Positions 1 through 10,440 of a DNA stretch of 64,000 bases are shown in pieces (position 1 is the first letter of the stretch; each line of letters starts with the position of its first letter). The translations under genes were made by a program, and so were the position numbers. The stretch is taken from contig NC_084834.1 in the NCBI RefSeq assembly GCF_033115175.1, forward strand, positions 12,311,294 through 12,375,293, read 5' to 3'. Source of the stretch: Lepus europaeus. Taxonomy: Eukaryota; Chordata; Mammalia; Lagomorpha; Leporidae. A model generated the notes under the pieces. That model ran no database searches, was not told the origin of the DNA, and saw nothing but the letters and a program-made list of their open reading frames with translations.

Positions 1-498
1 TGTGGACAGGGGAGGAGTAGCAGGGGGAAGGGGTGGCAGGGGGAGGGGGTGGCAGGGGTGTGGGCAGGGGAGGTGTAGCAGGGGGAGGGGTGGCAGGGGT
101 GTGGGCAGGGGAGGGGTAGCAGGGGGAGGGGTGGCAGGGGGAGGGGGTGGCAGGGGTGTGGGCAGGGAGGGGTAGCAGGGGGAGGGGTGGCAGGGGGAAG
201 GGTGGCAGGGGTGTGGGCAGGGGAGGGGTAGCAGGGGGAGGGGTGGCAGGGGTGTGGGCAGGGGAGGGGGTGGCAGGGGGAGGGGTGGCAGGGGTGTGGG
301 CAGGGGAGGGGGTGGCAGGGGGAGGGGTGGCAGGGGTGTGGGCAGGGGAGGGGTAGCAGGAGGGGTGGCAGGGGTGTGGGCAGGGGAGGGGGTGGCAGGG
401 GGAGGGGTGGCAGGGGTGTGGGCAGGGGAGGGGGTGGCAGGGGGGGGTGGCAGGGGTGTGGGCAGGGGAGGGGTAGCAGGGGGAGGGGTGGCAGGGGC
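1..498 (+). repeat. G-rich minisatellite, about 40-bp unit
   Basis: About a dozen units made of three sub-blocks: GGGTGTGGGCA, GGGGAGGGGTAGCA and GGGGGAGGGGTGGCA, with units gained or lost between neighbours. Runs of three or more G every few bases could fold as G-quadruplexes. The array starts before the window. The open frames over it encode only Gly/Arg/Val repeats. Confidence 0.93.
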
Positions 499-1337
499 AT
501 GAGCAGGCATCCTGGTGAGCCGGGCGTGTCGGCTAAGGATGTCAGTGGGGCTTATTTGCAGGGGATTTGGGGGCTTGGCCCTCGATTTGGGGAGGGCCAG
601 GGGCACTTGGTCCAGTGGAAGTGTCTCCGTGGCCAGGTTGGTCAGGGTGTTTTGTGGGTCGTACCTTCCCTGAGGACTAGGGATGGTATGGAATAGGGAC
701 TCTCAAGGACTCTGGAGGTGTTGGATCACCTGTTGGGACCTGGAAGACGGGGATTCTGGCTTGTCATCCAACTGACGGGGGGCTCCAAAAGGAGGGAGCT
801 CATACCAGACGGAGGTGGCGGTGGACACCTGTGTAGCCGGGAGGCCACAGCCTACTCTAAGAGGAGCTTAAGCTTTCCTGCCAGGGACGTCCGAGTGACC
901 GACCCGCCAGGCGGGGGCGGGGGCAGGGAGGGCAGAGATCCGTGTGCATGATGGGTTGGAACGGGAGAGGGGTGCAGACTGGAAACCCGGGTGGCCCTCC
1001 TGCCAGTGGAGCAGGAGTCAGATGGGGTCAGAGAAACATTTAGAAAGATCTACAGTGACTCAGGTTGGGGCGGGAGAGGTTGTGTAGGTTCCCGCTAATG
1101 TCCCCACTACCCACAGGGTGAGGTGGCTTGGAGGGAGGCCAGGGGCTTGGGCAAGTCTTACCCAGGGTCCCAGGTTAGCACGGTAGGAGCACGCAGCGGG
1201 GGAGCCTGGGGGAACGTGCCTGGAGGCATTTGGGCTGGGGGCCCTGACTGGTTTAAAGGTTTGTGGATGTAATGCTGATGGGAGGAGTTTCTAGGGGTCT
1301 CTCCTCCTGGTTGACCTCATCCTGCTATTAAAGATTC
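499..1337. other. GC-rich non-coding stretch
   Basis: No recognisable repeat or exon. GC-rich, with a short GGCGGGGGCGGGGGC box near 910 that could bind SP1. Frames are short and without family resemblance. Confidence 0.4.
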
Positions 1338-1350
1338 GGGAGGCAACATT

Positions 1351-1685
1351 CTTTTAAAAGATTTATTTATTTTACTTGAAAATCACAGTAACACAGAGAG
1401 AGAGGAGAGGCAGAGAGAGCAAGAGTGAGAGGGAGACAGAGATCTTCCATCCACTGGCTCATTCCCCGGATGGCTGCAACAGCCAGAGCTGCACTGGTCC
1501 GAAGCCAGGAGCTTCTTCCAGGTCTCCCATGTGGGTGCAGGGGCCATCTTCCACTGCTTTCCCAGGCCATAGCAGAGAGCTGGATCAGAAGTGGAGCAGC
1601 CGGGACTAGAACCTGCATCCCACATGGGATGCCGGCACTGCAGGCAGGTGGCGGCTCTACCTGCTACACCACAGCACCGGCCCCA
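1351..1685 (-). mobile_element. C-repeat SINE, full length, with target-site duplication
   Basis: Lagomorph tRNA-derived SINE of the AATAAA-tail type: A/T-rich tail and GA run at the left, tRNA-like head CCGGTGCTGTGGTG (antisense) at the right. Flanked by a perfect 13-bp duplication, GGGAGGCAACATT, at 1338-1350 and 1686-1698. Confidence 0.95.
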
Positions 1686-1698
1686 GGGAGGCAACATT

Positions 1699-2690
1699 GA
1701 AAGCTCCTGCTGGGGCGTTCAGAGTCCTTGTTCTACTTTCTCGAGTTTCTCCCCATGTCCGGGGCCGGCTGATGGACTCCACGTGTAAGGAGAGTGGTCC
1801 CTGCAGGGGTGCTGGGACACAGACTGCTAAACTTAGTGCTGGCTTCCATGAGTCAGGTTGTCACCCAGACCCTGGGTGACTTCTGAGATCTAACTATAAT
1901 TGGGTGTAGGACTTCACCATGCCTGCCTGTGGTCCCTGGGCAGGGCGGCTGCGCCCTCAGGTGGGTAAGTCCCGGAGGTCCTGTGTGGGTGGAGCATCGC
2001 CGGCTGCTGTGAGTGGGGTCCTGTTTTGCTAGTCAGGGCGGTCAGCATGTTCACGGGCTGCTTGTCAAATGCCAGCCTGCTTGTCTAAAGTTCATGTGGA
2101 ATGTAAAATATGACAGATACTGGCCAGGTGAGGAGGTGCACCTGTCGCACGGAGGCGCTCCTGGTGGCATATCCTGGATCCTCAGGGTAGGAGTCAGGCT
2201 GGCCCTCCACTTTGGGATGTATCAGTCACAAAGGAACAGAGATCCGGACCATGGCTGCTGCTCTCACCACCTCCCAGAGGGGGACATGTGGTGAGGAGGA
2301 GGAGGATATGGGGAGGGGTCTGGAGGGAGAGGGGGCTTGGAAATCGGGTCGGGGGGTCTTGGGTGTGTGGCTTTCTGGGGAGCTGGGACACAGACCGCAA
2401 GGGGCAGTGGGAGCAGATGTAGGGGCCTCTGGGCACTGGCCATTTCATTGGGGAAAATTATTCAAATCCCGGGGAGGATTGGGGTCGAGGGTCCCGAATT
2501 CGGGCCCATGATTCTGGTTGCCCGGTGAATATTGTGGGGAAATTTGGCTGCAAAGGTGGAGGAGTTTCTTGGACTTCAGGTTGGGAGCCAGTCCTAGAGT
2601 CCCACGGTCCTCAGCAGGTAGCACACAGGACTGTGGGAGGGGACAGACTGTTCTGATCCCATGATTTTGCCTTTTTAAAAGATTTATTTA
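1699..2690. other. Non-coding stretch
   Basis: No repeat family or exon recognised in about 1 kb. Short GC-rich frames on both strands show no conserved motif. Confidence 0.4.
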
Positions 2691-2962
2691 GGGGCCCGTG
2701 CTGTGGTGTAGCAGGTTAAGCCACCGCCTGTAGTGCCGGCATCCCATATGGGCACCGGTTCGAGAAGCAGCTGCTCCACTTCCGATCCAGCTCTCTGCTA
2801 TGGCCTAGGAAAGCAGTGGAAGATGGCCCAAGTCCCTGGGCCCCTGCACCCACATGGGAGACCTGGAAGAAGCTCCTGGCTCCTGGCTTTGGATCAGCAC
2901 AGCTCTGGCTGTTGCGGCCAATTAGGGAGTGAACCAGTGGATAGAAGAGCTCCCTATCTCTC

Positions 2963-2995
<33 letters not shown>

Positions 2996-3048
2996 TTCTG
3001 CCTCTCCTTCTATCTCTGTGTAGCTCTGGCTTTCAAATAAATAAGTCT
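2691..3048 (+). mobile_element. C-repeat SINE, AATAAA-tail type
   Basis: Head GGGGCCCGTGCTGTGGTGTAG, body GTCCCTGGGCCCCTGCACCC, CT microsatellite 2960-2998, tail CAAATAAATAAGTC. It abuts the next SINE tail to tail. Confidence 0.93.
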
Positions 3049-3049
3049 T

Positions 3050-3347
3050 TTTAAAAAATATTTATTTATTTGAGAGCAGTTACAGAGAGGTAGAGACAGA
3101 AATGTCTCCTGTCCGCTGGTTCACTCCCTATTTGGGTGCAATGGCCAGAGCTGCACCGATCCGAAGCCAGAAGCCAGGAGCCTCTTCTGGGTCTCCCACG
3201 TGGGTGCAGGGGCCCAAGCACTTGAGCCATCTTCCACTGCTTTCCCAGGCCACAGCAGGGAGCTGGATCGGAAGTGGAGCAGCCGGACTTGAACTGGAGC
3301 AGCTGGGGTCAGACTGGCGCCCATATGGGATGCTGGCTCTAAGGCGG
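3050..3347 (-). mobile_element. C-repeat SINE, head truncated
   Basis: Tail TTTATTTATTTGAGAG at left; the tRNA-like part is disrupted after GCGCCCATATGGGATGCTGG. With the preceding + copy it forms an inverted pair. Confidence 0.9.
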
Positions 3348-3440
3348 CGGTTTTTGTTCCCATGGAGAAGGCATTAAATGATCTTTGGACATACAATCTC
3401 ACCTGGTCAGGACATGTTATCCTTTTTTACTTTATATTTT

Positions 3441-3645
3441 TTGTTAAGATGTATTTATTTATTTGAAATAGAGTTACAGAGCGAGGGAAAGAGAGACAGA
3501 CTTGGGCCATCCTCCACTGTTTTCCCAGACACATTAGCAGGGAGCTGGATGGAGGTGGCACAGCCGGGACTCAAACCGGTGTCCGTGAGGGATGCTGGCG
3601 CTGCAGGCAGCAGTTTAACCCGTTACGCCACCGCGCCAGGCTCCT
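3441..3645 (-). mobile_element. C-repeat SINE with internal deletion
   Basis: Tail at 3441, head CGCCACCGCGCCAGGC at the right end, but the middle (CTGCAGGGG... warehouse of the family) is shortened to about 200 bases. Confidence 0.85.
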
Positions 3646-3837
3646 ATTACCCTTTATATGCCCTTCTGCATTTGACCTGCTTACATGTGGCTAGTCTTGC
3701 GTCTATGTTCATGAAGCTGAGAAACCGTGCGTTTACATCGGGCGGTGGACCTGCTCCTGTTTCCTGAGCTGTGTGCAGCCGGCACTGCGCCTCCCCCGCC
3801 ATCGGTTTCATGGTCCGCAGGCGTGCAAGAGTGTGTG

Positions 3838-4130
3838 TGGGGGGAGAGATTGAGAGAGACTGAGAGGTAGGTAGGTAGGGAGGGAGGGAGGGAGAGAGAG
3901 ACATTGAGAGAGATTGAGAGAGGTAGAGAGGGAGGGAGGGAGGGAGAGACATTGAGAGAGATTGAGGGAGAGACAGAGAGAGAGAGAGGGAGGGAGAGAT
4001 AGAGGGGATTGACAGAGAGGGAGAGACTGAGACAGAGAAAGCTAGAGATTGAGAGAGACATTGAGAGAGGCAGAGATTGAGAGAGACAGAGATATGGAGG
4101 GAGAGAGACATTTGAGAAAGAGATTGAGAG
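3838..4130 (+). repeat. GA-rich simple repeat
   Basis: Imperfect GAGA/GGGA and ATTGAGAGAG units over about 290 bases, purine only on this strand. The Ser/Leu/Pro frames on the other strand come from it. Confidence 0.93.
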
Positions 4131-4483
4131 AGTTTTTTTTTTTTTTTAAGATTTAGTTATTTATTTGAAAGTCAGAGTTACACAGAGAAGGAGAGGTAGA
4201 GAGAGAGAGAGAGAGAGGTCCTCCATCTGCTGGTTCACTCCCAATTGGCTGCAACGGCTGGAGCTGCACCGATCCAAAGCCAGGAGCTGCTTCTGGGTCT
4301 TCCATGCAGGTGCAGAGGCCCAAGCACTTGGGCCATCCTCCATTTGTACCATACTCCACTGCTTTCCCAGGCCATAGCAGAGAGCTGGATTGGAAGTGGA
4401 GCAGCCAGGACTCAAACCAGTGCCCATATGGGATGCTGGCACTGCAGGCAGTGGCTTTACCCGCTACACCAAAGCACGGGCCC
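4131..4483 (-). mobile_element. C-repeat SINE, full length
   Basis: Begins with a T run and AAGATTTAGTTATTTATTTG, ends CACCAAAGCACGGGCCCC. Confidence 0.94.
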
Positions 4484-4492
4484 CAAGAGAGC

Positions 4493-4600
4493 AATTAAGA
4501 GAGAGAGAGAGATTGAGAGATACAGAGATTGATCTGCTAGTTCGCTCCTCAGATGGCTATGACAGCCATGTCCACCAGGGGGCGCCGGTGCAGCAAGTGG
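4493..4600 (-). mobile_element. C-repeat SINE fragment
   Basis: GA run followed by GATCTGCTAGTTCGCTCC and AGATGGCTATGAC, the 3' quarter of the family, then unrelated sequence. Confidence 0.55.
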
Positions 4601-4696
4601 CTGCTTCCCCTGAGTTCTTCACGCAGGTGGACACCTGTTCCTGCTAAACGTGTGTCCCTAAGGTGTTTTACAGCTGTCCATAGCTTGCTGGTTCTT

Positions 4697-4928
4697 TTTA
4701 AAAGATCTATTTTATTTAACTGAATGGCAGAGTGAGAGACAGGGAGTTCAGACAGAGAGCTTCTACCCACTGGTTTGCTCTCCAGATGTCTGCAATGACC
4801 AGGGCTGGGCCAGGCCAGGGCCAGAGCCAGGAGCTCCATCTGTGTCTCCCTCGCCGGGGGCAGGGACCTAAGCACTTGGGCTTCTCCTACTCCCTTCTCA
4901 AGAGCTGGACTCCACTGGGCAGTGTGAT
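4697..4928 (-). mobile_element. C-repeat SINE, 5' truncated, head-to-head with next
   Basis: Tail AAAAGATCTATTTTATTTAAC at left; stops inside the body and meets a + copy at 4929, giving an inverted pair joined at the minisatellite. Confidence 0.85.
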
Positions 4929-5050
4929 ATGGCATCCCACACGGCACTGGCCCCTGTCCCGGCATCCCACACGGCACTGGCCCGTCCCGGCATCCCACAC
5001 GGCACTGGTCCCTGTCCCGGCATCCCACACGGCACTGGTCCCTGTCCTGG
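4929..5050 (+). repeat. 30-bp minisatellite inside SINE head
   Basis: Four consecutive units of GGCATCCCACACGGCACTGG followed by C/T-rich CCCTGTCC, with one unit 3 bases shorter. The unit derives from the SINE segment around the pol III B box, so the tRNA-like part was amplified in place. Confidence 0.93.
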
Positions 5051-5274
5051 CGGCTCCACTTCCCATCCAGGGCTCTGCTGTGGCCTGGGAAAGCAGTGGA
5101 AGATGGCCCAAGTGCTTGGGCCCCTGCACCGGCATGGGAGACCCAGAAGAAGCTCCTGGCTCTGGATCAGCGCAGCTCCGGCCGTTGCAGTGACCCAGGG
5201 GATGAAAGACCTCTCTCTCTCTGCTTCTCCCCCTCTCTGTCTGTAACTCTCTCTCTGATAAATAAAATCTTAAA
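5041..5274 (+). mobile_element. C-repeat SINE, + half of inverted pair
   Basis: Continues from the minisatellite with GCGGCTCCACTTCCCATCC, body and CT run, ending GATAAATAAAATC. Confidence 0.9.
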
Positions 5275-5574
5275 TATTACTTGAAGGCAGAGTTAGAGAA
5301 TTTTCCATCTGCTGGTTCACTCCCCCAAAGGCTGCAACGGCTGGCACTAGGCCCATCTGGAGCAGGGGCCCAAGCACGTCGGCCGCTGTCCTCCACTGCC
5401 CTCCCGGGCCATACAGAGAGCTGGATGGGAAGTGGAGCAGCTGGGTCTCGAACCGGCGTCCCCCTGGGATGCCGGCGCCACCACAACGCCGAATACGGTG
5501 CCCCGACCGGGACTAGAACCCGGTGTGCCGGTGCCGCAGGCGGAGGATTAGCCTAGTGAGCCGCGACGCTGGCC
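5275..5574 (-). mobile_element. C-repeat SINE with composite head
   Basis: AATAAA-type body followed by two heads: CGTCCCCCTGGGATGCCGGC and then GGGACTAGAACCCGGTG plus GAGGATTAGCCTAGTGAGCC of the GACAGGC-type subfamily. It looks like a fusion of two subfamilies. Confidence 0.8.
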
Positions 5575-5699
5575 CGAAAATGTGATTTTTTAAAATCATC
5601 TTGGGGATTCTTAGATTGATAGTCCTGAGCAGATCTCCCTCATGACCCTGCACTACTGCAGAGTGACTTATGCCCACGTCCTGCTGCTGTGGCTGCTAA

Positions 5700-5850
5700 A
5701 CAGCACCCTGAGAATCAGTGCAAGATGGCGCAAGTACTGGGGTGTCTACCACCCAATGGGAGATCTGGAAGAGGTTCACTGCTCCTGGCTTCAGCCTGGC
5801 CCAGCCCAGCTGTTGCAGGTATTTGAGGGAATGATCTAGAAAATGGAAGA

Positions 5851-5860
<10 letters not shown>
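5700..5860 (+). mobile_element. Diverged C-repeat SINE
   Basis: Body remnants AGATGGCGCAAGTACTGGG, GGGAGATCTGGAAGAGG, CTCCTGGCTTCAGCCTGG lead into a CT run. Confidence 0.75.
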
Positions 5861-5902
<42 letters not shown>

Positions 5903-5965
5903 CACATATATATATACACATACATTTATAGTACGTATGTTATATACACACATACATATATGTCT
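5853..5965 (+). repeat. CT then TA/CA microsatellite
   Basis: About 18 CT units followed by TATATA and ACATATATA repeats; likely grown from the SINE tail. Confidence 0.93.
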
Positions 5966-6165
5966 AATGAAATGCAGATTAAAATAATGTCACTTAAAAT
6001 AATCAAGTATGGACAAATTGACTCAAATACATACATATATCTGTCACTTTTCATTTCAAATAAATACACTTTTTTTAAAAGTCTCACTTTTAAATTTAAA
6101 AGGCAGAAGGAAAATATTGTTCACCTCCATTCCTGAAAGAATGTCCTTCAAAACGTATAGGATAA

Positions 6166-6478
6166 GGGGACCAGCATTGTGGCGTAATGGGTTAAGCATC
6201 CCCCTGAAATGCCTGCATCCCATACAGGCACTAGTTCTAGTCCCAGCGACTCCTCTTCTGATCCAGCTCTCTGCTATGGCCTGGGAAAGCAGTAGTGGCT
6301 TGGATCCCTGCACCCGCATGGGAGACCCAGAAGAAGTTCCAGGCTCCTGGCATTGGATTGGCCCAGCTCTAGCTGTTGCAGCCAATTGGGGAGTGAACCA
6401 GCAGGTGGAAGACCTTTCTCTCCGTCTCTCCCTCTCTCTCTGTCTGTCTCAAATAAATAAACAAAATCTTTTTTTAAA
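6166..6478 (+). mobile_element. C-repeat SINE, full length
   Basis: Head GGGGACCAGCATTGTGGCGTAA, tail CAAATAAATAAACAAAATC. Confidence 0.94.
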
Positions 6479-6479
6479 A

Positions 6480-7898
6480 TGTTCAGGATATGAATCCTAG
6501 CCACACATTCTTTGGCCGCATAAACTATCCAGAAGCCAAAGAGTCTCATGTGTCTCAGCTTCTCTTAACTAGAGATGTGTCCGTGTTCTAGTCCTCTAGA
6601 CATGTGAATATTAAGAATAGAAATGAGAATATTCCAATCCCCTTGTTACACTATAGTTTACCCTAAGCACTTATTCCTGCTGTAAACATTTAGCTTTTTT
6701 CTAGAAAGTCACAGAAGTTGTGTTATCATTTTGGCTCAGGGCAATAACTAGAAATGTGGCTGCCCATCTTGCTGTGGTTGTTCGTGAAGAGACAGGTGTT
6801 TCTGAGGCAAGTGAAGGCAGTAATTCTCTGACATCACACACAATTCTCTCAGGAAGCTCAGGGCTTCTTGGAAGAATCCTGGGAACTCCTGGAAGTTTGT
6901 TCTTTTCCTCTCTAATAATTTTAAAAATCCAATAGGTCAAGTTTATTGTCTACCTATTGTCTGCAATCTAAGGTCAGTGCAAAAAAGGGACTTTGTTTTC
7001 AGTATTTATAAAATAATGAGTAAATTTACAAAGTGTTCTTTAGGGGCAAACCCTTGGGCCGGCATCGCTCTGCCCTGGCTTTGGCCTTTGCGCAGTCCCA
7101 GTGGTTTGGGCGTTTAGGGAATAGGCTCATGGGTCCGAGCTCTCCCCACCTTCCAAAAGGAGGGTTCTTCAACCTCTTTACAACATTGACTTTCCTTGGT
7201 TAGCTTCAGTATGTGAAGTTGCCATTCTTTTATAGATCCGAATAATTTAAATTTGTAAATTCACGTGCTGTAATGTAATAAGTAATGACAGAATTATGCT
7301 CTGACTCCTCTACCAGATTTTCCATGTGTTAATTTCTTCTTAAACTGAGTTTTGAAAATTTTTCAGTAGAACAGCTGATATCTATAAAGTATCATCATGA
7401 TGACTAGAGTTTTGGATTAGATTGACACTCAAATTAAAAAAATCTGTAATATTTTTGTATCGGAAAATTTATATGCCTGATATTATGGAAATTGAAACCT
7501 TCTTTCCTAGATGCAGTTTTTTTTATTATTGGGTGTTATATTCTTTTAGATATGGATTATTGGTTATAAAATTATCAAATTTTAACTAAAGTTTTTGCTT
7601 ATTATGGATTTTTCTTTGTGGGCCCTATTAATAATTTTCTCATAGTTATGAAGTTTCAGCAATTGTATTAAATATTGGATTTCAATTTATATTAAAATGT
7701 TAATTAAATATTAATAGGCATGAATATTAAAACAAGAGATTAATGTTAATGTCATAACTTTATAAATATATAATTTAATATTTCTTAATTAATGGTTATA
7801 TATTAATATAGTAATTATAAAGATAACATTACAATGATCAGAATGTAATCCCATTTGGATTCAAAGGAGTGTGTGTACTTCTTACTTAAACAGGTGGT
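6480..7898. other. AT-rich non-coding stretch
   Basis: Very A/T-rich from 7200 on. I recognise no exon; some may be worn-out L1, but no diagnostic block was found. Confidence 0.4.
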
Positions 7899-7899
7899 A

Positions 7900-8252
7900 G
7901 GGCCGGCGCCACGGCTCAATAGGCTAATCCTCCACCTGCGGTGCCAGCACCCTGAGTTCTTTTCCCCGTCGGGGCACCGGATTCTGTCCCTGTTGCTCTC
8001 TTCCAGTCCAGCTCTCTGCTGTGGCCCAGGGAAGGCATTGGAGGATGGCCCAAGTGCTTGGGCCCTGCACATGCATGGGAGACCAGGAGAAGCACCTGGC
8101 TCCTGGCTTCGGATCAGCACAGTGTGCCGGCCACAGCGTGCTGGCTGCAGTGGCTAGTGGGGGGTGAACCAACGGCAAAAGGAAGACCTTTCTCTCTGTC
8201 TCTCTCTCTCACTGTCCACTCTGCCTGTCCAAAAAATAAAAAATAATAAAAA
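7900..8252 (+). mobile_element. C-repeat SINE, GACAGGC-tail type
   Basis: Head GGCCGGCGCCACGGCTCAATAG, AGGCTAATCCTCC box, 3' end CACTGTCCACTCTGCCTGTC followed by an A-rich tail. The target AACAGGTGGTAGG occurs on both sides (about 7889 and 8257). Confidence 0.94.
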
Positions 8253-8399
8253 ATAAACAGGTGGTAGGCTGAAGAAAGAAAGAGAGAGAGGGAGAGTTAG
8301 TTGAGAGATTATGGTATGCCATAGCAAAAAATCTTTAACAAAGTGCTCTCCAGAGGTGAGAGAACATGATCTGTAGCACTTCCCAAAGTCTGTGGTATA

Positions 8400-8573
8400 A
8401 TGGGAAGCCAGGAGCCAGGAGTGCCCAAGTATTTGGGCCCACTTCTGCTGCCTTCTCAGACCACAGCAGAGAGCTGCACTGGAAATGGAGCAGCCGGGAA
8501 CTCGAACCGGCGCCCATGTGGATGTGGGCGCTGCGGGCGGTGGCTTTACCCGCTCCCCCACAGCGCCAGCCCC
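8400..8573 (-). mobile_element. C-repeat SINE, 5' half
   Basis: Starts mid-body at AAGCCAGGAGCCAGGAG and ends CCACAGCGCCAGCCCC; the A/T tail is missing. Confidence 0.85.
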
Positions 8574-8619
8574 TCCTGGGAGCCTTTCCCCGTGGGATCC
8601 AGCTGTCTGCTGACATGCC

Positions 8620-9355
8620 TGGGAAAGCAGAGGGAGACGGCCCAAGGCCTCAGGCCCCTGATCGCAGAGTGGAGCACGGGATACAGCCCCTGGCTTCTGC
8701 TTCGGCCTGGCCCAGCCCCGGCCTTCGTGGTCACCTGGGGGTTGAACCCCCAGATGGCCGATCCTGGAGAGAGAGCAAGAGGCAAGAGTGCTCGCGATGC
8801 CCCATGCTCTGCTTCTCTCCCCAAGCGGCTTGCACGGCCAGCGCCGGGCCAGGCAGAAGCCAGGAGGCTTGACCTCCATTCAGGGCGCCCAGGAGGCAGG
8901 GAGGCGTGCGTGGTCCCTGGGTCACAGGCTGGAGAGGCCGCACTGCAAGCGGCCCTGGGGCGTCGGACGCTGGACGCGGCCGGCAGCGCGCAGGCGCGTC
9001 CCGTGGCGCCATGGCGGCCGCCCGTGGGGAGTGCGCCTGCGCCTGGCGCTGGGACCCGGAAGTGGCCGCTGGTGCCCCGCGGTGCTCAGGTGGGAGTCCT
9101 CTGCGCGTCCCGTCGGCTCCTGCCGGAGAGCCTGCGCGAGCCTTCGCGAGCCTTTGCGAGCCGTCCTCCAGGCTGCCGGCGGAGCCTGCGGGAGACCCAG
9201 CGTCCCCGGGCTCAGGCCGGGCTCAGAGAGGCTGCGGCCCGAGGCTGCCACGCCGTTTCCCAGGCGCAGTTCTCTTCTTCGGCCCCTCGTGGAAGCAGCG
9301 GCCTTCGCGGGCCTCTGTCCTGCCAGCAGACCAGGCCCCCTTGGCGGTGAGTGAT
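8620..9355 (+). repeat. Tandem segmental duplication, copy 1
   Basis: Shares a colinear series of blocks with 10440-11190 at an offset growing from about 1.79 to 1.83 kb: SINE-derived CTTCGGCCTGGCCCAGCC, GCGCCGGGCCAGGCAGAAGC, GAGACCCAGCGTCCCCGGG, TCTTCTTCGG and the final GGTGAGT. CpG sites and the ATG/ETS core are intact in this copy. Confidence 0.75.
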
Positions 9356-9360
9356 GCGGG
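8900..9360. promoter_or_regulatory. CpG-rich, TATA-less promoter-like block (duplication copy 1)
   Basis: Very high GC with CpG kept, unlike its surroundings. Contains NRF1-like GCGCGCAGGCGCG (about 8986) and TGCGCCTGCGC (about 9032), a YY1-like GCCATGGCGGC (about 9008), an ETS site CCGGAAGTG at 9056-9064, and a good splice donor GGTGAGTG at 9346. This fits a housekeeping-type CpG island promoter with a first exon. All frames are open here, so the long frames are not evidence of protein. It could serve a 5' UTR exon of the DDX60-like gene 33 kb downstream or a neighbour on the other strand. Confidence 0.55.
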
Positions 9361-9754
9361 GCTGCTGGGTTTCCCGCTGGGAGTCTTCCCTGCCAGCGTG
9401 CCTGTGGCTCTCGGGTCCCGAAGGCGCGGGTGGAGTCGCGGTCTTGGTGTGCGGATGGTCGGTCTGGAACGTTCCCCAGTGTGCGAGCAGCTGTGCGAGA
9501 GCAGAGGTGGCTCCGTCTCCTGCCGGAGCGGCCCCGCACTCCTGTTTGCGTTTGGATGGCCCGGCCGCCCTGCTCTAGACCCCCGAGACTGTTGACGGGG
9601 AGGAATCAGAGCGAAAACGCTCGTCTGTTTCCTGGTCCAGGAGGACAGTTTCTGGCTAACTGGCATTTGGTGTGATGTTAGCCTTCTGTGGGTTTTCAGT
9701 GAGAGGCCATTGTCAGGCCGAGGTTTACCTTCTGTTCCTGATTTGATGATTTCT

Positions 9755-10250
9755 TTTTCTTTTTTTTTTAATATCGCCAAAGTAGTGGGAGTTTTTGTGA
9801 ACTAGGTTTTCTGTGTCAATAGGGATACTTTGTGGGCTTTCCCCATGTATGTTCTGTTCTGTGATATATTGATTGTGTATGGTAGCCATCCTTGCATTCC
9901 CGGAGTACCGCTCCGTTGCACCCAGCGTGCTAAGCTTTGGTTGTGCTTCTGGAGCGCGTTTGGTGATATTTTGTTGAGGAAAGTGACACCGCAGTCATGA
10001 CAGATACGTATGTGCCTTTTCTTTATGATGTGTTTGTTGTGGATGTTGGAAAAATGTTGGTCCGATGGGATAAGATGGAAGATTTTTCCCCTTCATCTCC
10101 TTTTAGGAAGGGTTTGCAAATCATGGATTTTAACTCTCCTTCACACCGGAGTTGTGTGTTAATAGGCTAGGTGATGCATATAGTATCAAGTTCGATATAA
10201 ACTTTGGTAGTTGGCCTTGATGTAGTATTTTATTTATAGCTATGTTTTCC
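9755..10250 (-). mobile_element. Old L1 ORF2 fragment, antisense
   Basis: Reads like the antisense of mammalian L1 ORF2: the series GCCATCCTTGCATTCCCGG, TGGTGATATTTTGTTGAGG and a following weak match. It sits between the two duplicated CpG-rich segments. Confidence 0.6.
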
Positions 10251-10251
10251 T

Positions 10252-10299
10252 TATTTTTTTTTTAAAGTTCTTATTTGTTTATTTGAAATTCAGAGTTAC

Positions 10300-10346
<47 letters not shown>

Positions 10347-10440
10347 TCGAAAGAGAAAGTAAGTCTTACATCTGCTGGTCCTCCCCAAATTGGTGCAATG
10401 ACGGGAGCTGAGCAGATCCAGAGCCAGTATTCAGTAGCTG
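10252..10440 (-). mobile_element. C-repeat SINE, 3' half, with GA microsatellite
   Basis: Tail TTATTTGTTTATTTGAAATTC, then a GA run at 10303-10340 and TCTGCTGGTCCTCCCC. It merges into the second duplicated segment. Confidence 0.8.

Noticed and set aside
147..502. Gly/Arg-rich frames in the first 500 bases
   Set aside because: Direct translation of the G-rich minisatellite; open in several frames at once.
3647..4111. Ser/Leu-rich minus-strand proteins
   Set aside because: Antisense of the GA simple repeat.
8788..9595. Long overlapping frames of up to 316 codons at the CpG block
   Set aside because: All frames are open because the DNA is GC-rich with few stop codons; no domain, and they run across SINE remnants.
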